From positions 1,748,939 to 1,812,938 of the forward strand of contig CACRSC010000084.1 of NCBI GenBank assembly GCA_902651635.1: a DNA stretch of 64,000 bases. Direction: 5' to 3'. Source of the stretch: Mastigamoeba balamuthi (lineage: Eukaryota > Evosea > Mastigamoebida > Mastigamoebidae). Position numbers and translations under genes: made by a program. The notes under the pieces are model-generated. The model saw only the letters and a program-made list of their open reading frames with translations. It searched no databases and had not been told where the DNA came from. Shown here in pieces: positions 56,023-64,000 of the stretch (position 1 is its first letter; each line of letters starts with the position of its first letter).

Positions 56023-57571
56023 ATGTTGCCCGGCGTCTATCCCCGTGCCCTGCTGCTGCTCTGCACGGTTCTCGCCGCCTCGGGCGCCCGCAGGCCGCCC
56101 CTGCCAGGCGCCGGCCACGCTTCTCCGCCGCCGTCGCCGCCGCTGCGGCCCCCGAGGCCCGCGGGGCGCCTGCCAGCGCTGCCGCGCCCCACGTGCGTGG
56201 AGTTCGTCTACAGCCCCGCCTGCCCCCACTGCCTCGCCGTGGCCCCGCTCCTCGACGCCCTCGCGGCCAAGTACAGCCCCATGCTCCACGTCCGCTCCCC
56301 ATCCCCAGATTCTCCGCTTGTCCAGATCTCCGGGGTTGAGATTTCACGATTTGGAGAATTCGAATTTTGCCTGCGTGACGCATGTGATTAGTGATTTGAC
56401 TTCGGGTTTTTTTGTTTTCTTTTGTGCGGACGCCAGGTCGTCAGGACGGACACTCCACAGAGGCCCGCTCCCCGACCCAGGATTCTCCTCTTTTCCAGAT
56501 CTCCTGTGCAGGGTTGTTTTCGCGATTTGGAGAATTTGAATTTTGCCTGCGTGACGCAAGTGATTTGTCTTTTGTTGTTCTTGTTTTGTGCTCCAGGTCG
56601 TCAGGACGGACACCGCGGAGGCCGGCTGGTCGCGGCTCGACGCAGCCTACGACGCGCGGGCCTACGTGGGCACGCGAGGCGTCCCGACCGTCTTCGTCGC
56701 GAACAGAACTTTCGTCGGCCAGGACTCGATCCTCCGCTCCCTGGAAAACGCGATTCTCTCCTCGCCGGGCGCCCCCTGCGTCTCCCCGCGCCCCTCCCGC
56801 ACCGCGGCCGCTGCCGCCGACGACGACGAGATGAGCACGCGGCACCTGTTCTTCGTGGGGGTCGCCGCCCTTGCGGCAGCGCTGCACCCGTCGTCGCTGC
56901 GGACGTCGCTCGAGCTGCTCCGCGGACTGCACTCGCCCGCAGCCCCGCGCCGCGCCCAGGCCCTGGCCACGAGCCTCGCCTTCGCCCTGGCCACCGCCGC
57001 CTCGCAGCTGGCCCTGCTGGCCGCCGTCGAGTGCGCCTCCCGCTTGGCAGCCCTCGACCGCCCGCTTGTCCTCGCGCTCTGCTCTGCCAGCGCCCTCGCC
57101 AGCGCTGCCCTCTTCCTGCGCGCACGCACTGCCCTGCTGCGCTCCAGCGACCACGACGACGACGACGACGACGACGATGGCGCCAAGCGCGAGCGGCTGC
57201 TGGCGGTGCCCGTGCTGCCGCGGGCGTGGGACGCGGGGCTGAGGCGGAGGCTCGCGAGGGCCGCGACGCCCGCGGAGGCCGCGCAGGCAGCGGTGGTGGC
57301 CGCGGGGCTCGAGACGGTGCGCGTCTTCGGGCCCTTCGCGGTCAACTGCGCGCTGGCCGTCAGCAAGGGCGCGACGGTGGCGCTGCTGGCCGTCCACTCG
57401 GCGCTCTACGCGGCGCCTGGGGTCGCTGTCGCCGTGGCCGTGGCCGCGGGCGCCGTCTCGGTGGGCGCGGCAGAGGCCGCCTGCGACCGCAACGCCCCGC
57501 GGGTCGCCATGTGCGTGGCCGCCGTCACGCTCGTCATGTGCGGCCTCGTCGCCACCGACACGCTCGTCTGA
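56023..57571 (+). CDS. Thioredoxin-like domain fused to a multi-pass membrane domain
   Basis: Exons 56023-56289 and 56597-57571 give 413 aa (phase 0). A signal peptide (MLPGVYPRALLLLCTVLAAS) and a Pro-rich stretch precede a thioredoxin fold. The active-site motif is CPHC in VEFVYSPACPHCLAV (about residues 59-72), and GVPTVFVANRTFVGQDSI holds the cis-Pro loop. From about residue 165 there are five or six hydrophobic helices, with an Asp run between helices (DHDDDDDDDD, 57149-57178). The layout resembles DsbD/CcdA-type or other thioredoxin-membrane redox proteins, but the membrane Cys pair of CcdA is not seen (HPSS at the matching helix). An oxidoreductase facing the secretory pathway lumen or cell surface is inferred. 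The single intron contains an internal tandem duplication that repeats its 3' splice site. Confidence 0.75.
56290..56596 (+). repeat. Tandemly duplicated intron block with two acceptor sites
   Basis: About 145-160 bases occur twice head to tail. Each unit has a CCAGATCTCC block, GATTTGGAGAAT, TTTTGCCTGCGTGACGCA and then a pyrimidine/T-rich stretch ending in CCAGGTCGTCAGGACGGACAC. The last part repeats the first bases of exon 2, so the acceptor at about 56434 is a decoy of the real one at 56596. Confidence 0.8.
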
Positions 57572-59803
57572 GGAACCCCCGCCCCGGCTCCTCCCGCCCT
57601 CCGCGCGCGATGTGTGTTGCCGTTGGCCCCCGCGCCCCCCTCTGGCAGCGTTGCTGTGAGGAGGGCTCTGGGCCTGGCTTCCTGTTTGGTGCTGAGCTGT
57701 AGAACGTAACGCAGCCCAGCACACGTTTGAGTCATTGTGTCCAGCACTACTGCGTGCTGCTGTGCTGGCCGGGGCATATCCTGGCAGGAGGCCCGCCCAG
57801 GGGCTCTGTTGCTGAGTGTTGCGCTGAAGGCGTAACGCAGCCCAGCACGAGTTCAAGTTACTGTGTCTGAGGAAACTGAGTTATCCGTATGGGCGAGTCC
57901 AGAAAAAAGTGGTTAATCCAGTGGGCAGTTTTCTCTCAGAAATGTGCTGTCATTTTGGAATAAGTATGCCTGCGTGGTTTCGTATAGGAAACAAGATTCG
58001 GAAATCCGAAAAATGAATTCAAAATTCGAAGGCGTGCCATCTTCTGGATCACATTTTCTCATTAACCTCACAAGTCTGAGGGACGTGAGCCAATGCAAAG
58101 GAGAAACGGTGGCAGTTTGACATCACAAGTTAAATGCATCATGGGGGATTCTATTAAAAATATGATTTCAAAATTGAATTCCCAAATAAGAAGAAAATTG
58201 CAGGGCCCCCCTCTCAAAAGTAGAAACTCCAGCAAGCATGGTTATCCTGTACCACTCTGATTCAGCAAAAAAGATCCTGGCAAAAAGGCATCAACTTTTT
58301 GTAGGCCCCCCTGGGGGGTTCTTTTAGCTCTATAGACCTGTAGAGGCCGTGGGGGGCCAGGGCCGAGCTGATGCCTTTGGAAGCTATTTTTGGACTAGTG
58401 GGAGAAATCTGCCCACAACCAAGTTGAATCCAAAGGAGCAGAGGCAGGGGCTGGCTGAGGCAAACTGGCATGGCTGTCACTTCTGACACCCTAACCAGTC
58501 TCTTCCAGCCCCAAGAGGTGCGTTTCTTTGTCTTTCTTGTTGTGGGTGCCCTGGCATTCCTCACACAGGCCACCCCAGATACCACAACAGTCCAAAATTT
58601 TGACAACAAAATCCAAATTCCTGAAAAGTAACTTCATATCGTTGTATCTAAAGTAGAGGCAAATCCAATTCCAAAGTTTCGTTTCATTCAGACAAGAACA
58701 TTTTCACAGGAACGGAGTGGTACACAATACAAGTCTGTCTTTGAAAAAGACATTGGGAATTTTACTTGCTGATAAGAGAGTAGTCTAGTGCATGTGTAAG
58801 AGTGAGCACCTCTGAAGGGCTTTAACGATCTGCTCCACTGTGCAAATCACTTGTCCAATATTACCACAGCACAGTCTCTGCTTTGCATTTCCAAAGTGTC
58901 CATCACATATGAAGTGCCCATGATGGGGGCCATAGAGATCAAAGGTGGCCTTGATCTTTCTCTTAAGCTCTTTGGAGATGTCCTCCTGAACGAAATCAGA
59001 TGTGCCCAAGGGTTTTGGGGTATCTGGAGCTGAAAAAGTAAATCTTCTATCTGTCCAGAACTTGAGAGTATGGTATCGTAGCCTTTAAGCATTAACCTTG
59101 ATTTCATCTCACAGTAAGTTCAGGCCCAATTTGGTGAATTTCCAGTTGTGTGGGGCCTGGGACCAGAAATCAAAGTGTGTTCACTCCTGAGACTTGAGGT
59201 CCCACACTGCACAGTTAAGATCCTGGAGTTCCTTGAGCTTAGGAGCCTCATGAAACGTTGAGTAGTACGTGATCACAAGTAACTCTCCTGGACGAAGTGC
59301 AGTCTTTTAATCCTGTTGTGCCTCTTCCTTGTAGGACCACTTCTCCTTCTGGAATGAGCAGTCTGGCAACCGTGCTCCTTCTGGGCATTCTTCCACTGCT
59401 TACAGGGGAGCATCTTGTTGTGTGATCTAGTCTGTAACAGGAACTGATTTTGAGATGAAGTACGACTACTTAGTGTAATGCACTATGACCAACACTTTAG
59501 TCGGACATTTTTGTGATTATCAGTAATTCATAGAGAAGAGATCTATTTTTATCCTCCACTACTCGTTATGGGTGAAGGACAAGCAAACTGCGCACTTCAA
59601 CACTAAGTCTACTTGAAGAGCACCTCAATCTTCGTGGTGGTATGGAAGACAATCAGGCTTCGTGTTGCTCACTGGGCTGCTTCTTCTTCACACATCGTTC
59701 CATTTGTTTTTTTCTCACACGGTGTCAACGAAGGGAGGGAGGGGGAAGTGTGTACTGAGTGCTTGTGGTGCTGCCAGCTTGGGGAGGGGCGCTGTGGCCG
59801 CGG
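57572..59803. other. 3' region and AT-rich accessory DNA without a host gene
   Basis: 57650-57870 holds two diverged units sharing GTAACGCAGCCCAGCAC (57699 and 57830). From 57880 the base composition drops to AT-rich with many stops. One remnant is described separately. 59100-59600 shows no feature. 59700-59803 is the 3' region of the coiled-coil gene. Confidence 0.4.
58262..59107 (-). mobile_element. Possible DNA-transposon protein remnant
   Basis: The minus-strand frames include ELKRKIKATFDLYGPHHGHF followed by ICDGHFGNAKQRL, like the GHGK-x-xCDxHFG motif of some large eukaryotic transposon proteins. Further on, at about 58590-58500, a Cys-rich stretch (DCCGIWGGLCEEC) could be a zinc finger. 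Frames are interrupted several times and no ends were found. The assignment rests on short motifs only. Confidence 0.3.
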
Positions 59804-60574
59804 TCAGTGCCAGAAGGAGAGGTGCGACTTCTTCTTGATGGGGATGATGCTCGTGCTGTTCCTGCGCGCCGTGCGCTCGTCCAGCGCCGCGTCGGACTTG
59901 ACGGAGCGCAGCGGGCACTCGTCCGCGTACGGCGGCCACACCCCGCCCGCGTCCGCCGCCGACCTCGTGGCCGCCGCCGTCTTGGTGGCCGCCTTGGCCC
60001 TCGCTAGCTCGCCCTCGAGCTCCGCCACGCGCGCCTCGAGCTTCTTGCGCTCGCGCTCCGACTCCTCGAGCCTGTCCTGCACGACCAGCAGCTCGCACTC
60101 GAGCAGCTGCGCGGGGCGCGCGTCCGTCAGACTCACCAGAAAGCGCACTTTTCTCTGCAACGTCATACAGCCCCCCACCCCCGTCCCTCGCTCGTTATTT
60201 TGGGAGCCGCCTGGGAATGGCTAAATGCGGGCTGCACGTGCCCGCTGGTCCTTGGGCGACGCCCCGCGGACTGCCTCGGCCGCAACGCGCAGGGCGATCT
60301 CGCCGGGGCTCGGGGGCTCGCGGCGGACGGGCGACGACGAGCGGCGCTGGTTGTACGAGGGCAGGTCCCGCGTCGACGCGCTCTTGGTCCGCACGCGCAC
60401 GGGGCTGGGCTCCACAGAGGCCTCTGCCTCGGCGTCGCTGCCGCTGCTGCTGCTGCTGTCGCTGGGGCTCTCGGCCTCGTCCTCGCCCGCGCCGCAGCTG
60501 CCGTACAGCAGGCACTGGCCCGGCGTGCGGGGCGGGGGTGCCAGCAGGGTCAGCCCGGGTGTCGTCCTTGCCAT
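59804..60574 (-). CDS. Ser-rich coiled-coil protein of unknown function
   Basis: Exons 60574-60242 and 60154-59804 give 227 aa if the intron uses a GC donor (GCACGT...GCAG); no GT donor keeps the frame cleanly. The N-terminal half is Ser/Pro-rich with an acidic patch (GAGEDEAESPSDSSSSSGSD) and SP/RSSSPVRR sites typical of kinase targets. The second exon has a heptad-like coiled coil (VVQDRLEESERERKKLEARV, then AELEGELARAK) and a basic tail (IIPIKKKSHLSFWH). There is no catalytic motif. It could be a cytoskeletal or scaffold protein. The first exon might also belong to a separate transcript. The start is the first ATG of the open frame. Confidence 0.55.
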
Positions 60575-61335
60575 CGTGGAGCAGGGGTGGTGGGTGTGGG
60601 GAAGGCTGGGTGGTGAGGAGGTTGGGGCGGGTCTCGTGCGATCCGGAAGAAAATATACGAAAGCCGCTTATTCGAGAGGCTCTCTTTTGCTTCCATACAT
60701 TAGATAAATCAGCAGCGCACAACGTATCACTCCTCCTGAGAAACGGAAAGTTCCTTTTTCCCGCGAGCGTAGCGGCGTGCGGTCCTGGTCTGCGCTGGGG
60801 GGGTTTTCCGGACCCCCCGTAATGCGCGGCCCGTGGAGGTGCCTGCACCTCGGGCCCCACCGAGCGCCCGTCGCGGTGACAACTCCACGATGCGCTCTAT
60901 TTCGGTCTCGCTCTGCCCGCGGTCTCCTTTATCCAACTCCGGGTGGATTCGATCCCACGGGGGGCATGACGCCCAACAAATTATGTGCGCCGCCCCTTTG
61001 GACCCGACTGGACCTGCGGCAGAAGGAAGGCGAGAAGGTCGCGGCGCCCTCGGGGGACTGGGAGGTTCGGAATAAACTGTGGGGACGCTCATTATTTTCA
61101 GTTTTGGAACGGGTGTTGGGGAATGTTGGTACAAAGGCAGGCTCCGCAGAGCCCTCCCTCGCTCACGCCTCCCGCTTCACGCTCCAGGGGGGCCCCTCGT
61201 TGTTCCGTTGGGGGTACTCCCCTCTTGGTGTCGGTGGGTAGGCGCGACTTTGCCAGCCGCGCCAGCTGCCAACTGCTGGTTTGGCAGCTGGCGGGCTGGC
61301 GTTGGGGGTTGTATGTTGTTGTCCTTGGCTTCTCT
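60575..61335. other. Intergenic region between KamA fusion end and coiled-coil gene
   Basis: It holds the 3' region of the fusion gene and upstream region of the coiled-coil gene. A TTGGCAGCTGGCGGGCTGGC stretch near 61281-61300 and GGAATAAACT (61069-61078, on plus) are visible. No coding motif. Confidence 0.4.
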
Positions 61336-63935
61336 TTAGTAGTAGGGCTCCGCGACGCCCGTGGCGGCCGACGTGGCCTGGGCGGCGGCAGCGATGCTCC
61401 TGCGCTCCTGGTAGCGCTTGGCCCTCGCGTGGAGCTCCTCCCAGTTGGCGGGGACGATGTTGTTTGCCCTGCCGGCGAGCAGCCCGGCGACACCCTCCTG
61501 GCCGGCCTCGCCGGTGCTGGCCCTGCAGTAGGCGCACTTGCACGTGTCGTGCTTGTGGTACTGCGCGGGGCCAGTGTACGTCGTGATGAAGCCCTCGTAG
61601 TTGCGCACGATGGCCTTGTCCTCGCTGAGGCTGATGAGGTAGTTGGGCTGCACAGGCGTCTTGCCGCCGCCGTGGGGCGCGTCGATCACGTACGTCGGCA
61701 CGGCGAAGCCCGACGTGTGGCCGCGGACGCTCTCGATGAGCTCGATGCCCTTGGTGACGGGCGTCCTGAAGTGCGCCGCACCGACGACGAGGTCGCACTG
61801 GTAGAGGTAGTACGGGCGCACCCTGCACTGCACGATGCGCTGCACCAGCGCCTTGAAGACGTTGGGGCAGTCGTTGACGCCCGCCAGCAGCACAGTCTGG
61901 CTGCCCAGCGGTATCCCCGCGTCGGCGAGCCTGCCCAGCGCGGCCTCGGCGTCGGCGCAGAGCTCGTTGGGGTGGTTGATGTGCACGTTCATCCACAGCG
62001 GGTGGTACTTGTGCAGCATCGCGCAGAGGTCGGGCGTCACGCGCTGTGGCAGGAACAGCGGTACGCGGCTGCCGATGCGCACGACCTGCACGTGGGGGAT
62101 GGCGCGCAGGCTGCGCAGGAGCCACTCGAGCGTGCTCTGCGGGATCAGCAGCGGGTCGCCGCCCGAGAGCAGCACGTCGCGGATCGCGGGCGTGTCGCGG
62201 ATGTACTGCAGCTGCGCCTCGTAGACCGACATCAGCGAGGCGTTCTTGTCAGCCTCGGAGACCGAGTGGCAGCTCGTCACCGACGTGTTGCCGACGACGC
62301 GGTTGCGCGTGCAGAAGCGGCAGTACGACGCGCACGTCATCGAGACCAGCATCAACACGCGGTCGGGGTAGCGATGCACCAGGCCCTTGACAGGCATGTG
62401 CGCGTCCTCGCCCAGCGAATCCTCAATGTCCTCCGAGTGCTGCTGGAACTCCTTCATCCTCGGCAGCACCTGAAAAACCCAAGGTCAGATTTCGGAATCC
62501 GGAAATCGGGATTGGCAAGGGGCGCACCTGCAGCCTGATGGGGTCGTTGGGGTCGTCGGGGTTGATCAGCGAGGCAAAGTGGGGCGTGCACGCGACGGGG
62601 AACAGCCCCGGGTGCCTGAACGCCTCTCGCTCCTCCTCCGTCAGCCTCAGCACGCGCTCAAACTGCTCCATCTTGGTCATCCTGTTGGCAAACTGCCACC
62701 TCCAATCGTTCCACTTCTCCGGGGGCACCTGGTCCTGTTACATTCGACTCGTGTCAGCTCCGGTAATTCTGCCAAGGCCAGTGACGTAACGCAGGCAACT
62801 CAAAGCCACCCGCCAAGATCTGCGGGGAGGAGAGGAAATCTAGATATGTACCTTGCGCAGGCCCTCGGAGGCGTCGGAGCTGTAGGCGTCCTCGTCCTGC
62901 GAGGTGTGGCGCGGGGTCTCAGGTGCCTCGGCGTGGCTGGGGGCCGACGCCGTCGTGGGCGCGCGCGGTCGGCCCGAGCGCTGGAGCGCGAGCGCAATGA
63001 GCTCGGCGACGAGAGCGGGAAGCGGCTCCGTCGAGCAGCGCTGGAAGAACGGGATCGGACTCGCGGCAGGCAGCGAGCGCACGGCCACCACGACGACGGG
63101 CGTCTCGCCGTCCACAAAGTCCTCGGGGTCCAGGCTGATCTTTACGTCCACGCGCGCGAAGTCGTTGAGCCTCAGCGCCTCCATCGCCCCCAGCGCCGCC
63201 TCTGCATCAGCATCAGGGTGAGCCTCTTCGAATAGCCAGTTCAAGCGAAATATGCCTCTTCAGGGCAAAGCGCTATTGCCCAAAACAGGCGCAAATGCCT
63301 GAACAGGCAATCGCCCGAAACGGCATGTCTTGCGCGACGGGAGGAAGAGGAGGCGCACCGACGATGCGGGAGCGCATGGAAGGGTCGAGATCGACGACGG
63401 GGACGAGGGCGTCGTTGGCGACGACCTCGAGCGGGCCGAGGGCCCTGTAGCCGTTGGTGCCGCCGACTGCCGCCGTCTTGTTGCCCATGACGCCGACGGC
63501 GAAGACGCGCGACTCGGTGTACTCCTCCTCGACGAGCGCCGGCTGCCCCGTCTCGACGACGTCGGCCACCGCGCGCGCGAGCTCCGCCGCGTTGGACGCC
63601 GTCACGCGGGCGCCGTCGGCGTCGGGCGACGTGACAGCGAGCGGCCAGGGCGTCGTGATGCGGCTGGCGGCCGCCGGGGTCAGCACAATGTCGAACGCGG
63701 GCACGCGGACGCCGCAGTCGCGCAGCGCGCGGAGCGTCGTCGAGCGGTCCTTGAGCAGCGCGAGCGTCGAGGGGGCGGCGCCGACGCAGGGCAGGCCGAG
63801 CGACGTCACGACGGCGGGGATCAGCGCGTCGCCGAGCGGGGCGCCGCGCGGGGCCGAGTAGAGGTTGAGGCACACGTCGGGCTGGACCGTGCGCAGCTGC
63901 ACCTCGACGTCGCCGAGCGCATCGATGAAGCGGAC
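61336..63935 (-). CDS. ATP-grasp ligase (D-Ala-D-Ala ligase-like) fused to lysine 2,3-aminomutase; 5' end outside window
   Basis: Exons 63935-63359, 63201-62852, 62734-62528 and 62469-61336 join in phase (755 codons in the window; upstream exons missing). The first part is the ATP-grasp domain of the D-Ala-D-Ala ligase type: VQPDVCLNLYSAPRGAPLGD, GLPCVGAAPSTLALLKDRST, PALVEEEYTESRVFAVGVMG, LNDFARVDVKI. A Ser/Pro linker leads to KamA: PPEKWNDWRWQFANRM, radical-SAM CASYCRFC (CxxxCxxC), SGGDPLL, the PLP-lysine loop DAPHGGGKTPVQPNY, and the CKCAYC zinc ligands. KamA makes L-beta-lysine from L-lysine using a 4Fe-4S cluster, SAM and PLP. The ligase half could link that product to another molecule; this is inferred. 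Introns exclude bacterial contamination. The family is mainly bacterial, so ancient transfer is possible. Confidence 0.85.
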
Positions 63936-64000
63936 CTGGTGTGTGTGCCCCGGGCGACTTGTTAGGAGTGGTGTCCTGATGCGCGTGACTCAACGCAGGG
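63936..64000 (-). other. Intron of the ATP-grasp/KamA fusion gene, cut by the window edge
   Basis: On the minus strand this ends in ACACACCAG before exon VRFIDALGDVEVQL. It contains a CCCTGCGTTGAGTCAC copy of the 18-nt intronic motif at 63985-64000. The upstream exon with the N-terminal part of the ligase domain lies beyond the window. Confidence 0.7.

Noticed and set aside
61336-63935. Bacterial contamination for the KamA/ATP-grasp gene
   Set aside because: Several spliceosomal-type introns with the same donor style and intronic motif as neighbouring genes interrupt it in phase.

Overview
This is nuclear DNA of a GC-rich unicellular eukaryote. The genes are dense, run on both strands and are cut by many short introns. 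The gene set (RapGAP regulator, tandem coactosin/ADF-H protein, TmcB-like receptor cyclase, GSK3, GCN20-type ABCF, GPI-type GH5 glycosidase, lysine 2,3-aminomutase) would suit an amoebozoan-like protist, possibly an archamoeba, but the sequence alone does not fix the taxon. Four single-N joins (8679, 16417, 19918, 25027) mark a scaffolded draft. Three of them are flanked by near-exact direct copies (about 0.77, 1.83 and 1.66 kb) that look like unmerged contig overlaps, and the fourth cuts two convergent genes.

Layout. 0-2.2 kb: a possible last codons of a GH5-like gene (+), then a complete secreted GH5 glycosidase (-). 3.3-6.9 kb: a 1011-residue pentapeptide-repeat/zinc-finger protein (-). 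9.0-11.8 kb: a RapGAP-domain protein (+), then tRNA-Glu(CTC) (-). 12.7-13.2 kb: a small conserved two-exon gene whose paralogue lies at 35.3-35.8 kb. 14.7-16.4 kb: a NIDO-type surface protein (+), broken by the gap, facing an ABCF ATPase (-, 16.4-18.5 kb). 18.5-34.9 kb: a repeat-rich accessory zone with pogo-like DNA transposon remnants, a LINE-like tail, two copies of a 3+ kb interspersed repeat (called R1 here), an unrecognised ORF and a truncated adenylyl-cyclase copy. 35-44 kb: small paralogue, GSK3 (-) and a triple ADF-H protein (-). 44.6-50.8 kb: a 1702-residue TmcB-like/PAS/adenylyl cyclase (+). 51-56 kb: a third R1 copy in opposite orientation and decayed AT-rich DNA. 56.0-57.6 kb: a thioredoxin-membrane protein (+). 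58-59.7 kb: AT-rich, with a transposon-like remnant. 59.8-60.6 kb: a Ser-rich coiled-coil protein (-). 61.3-64 kb: an ATP-grasp ligase/lysine 2,3-aminomutase fusion (-) running off the right edge.

How the genes relate: a signalling group can be recognised (receptor adenylyl cyclase, GSK3, RapGAP, actin-binding ADF-H protein), as expected for a motile amoeboid or flagellate cell. These genes are not an operon, and no direct functional coupling can be claimed from position.

The most unusual signals are at gene-structure level. Reading-frame phase and protein similarity fix about 35 introns. Their donors favour GTRCGY (C at +4) instead of GTAAGT, and four look like GC-AG introns. A recurring 18-nt motif (TTGCCTGCGTTGAGTCAC and variants) sits inside at least seven introns of five genes, always in the sense direction.
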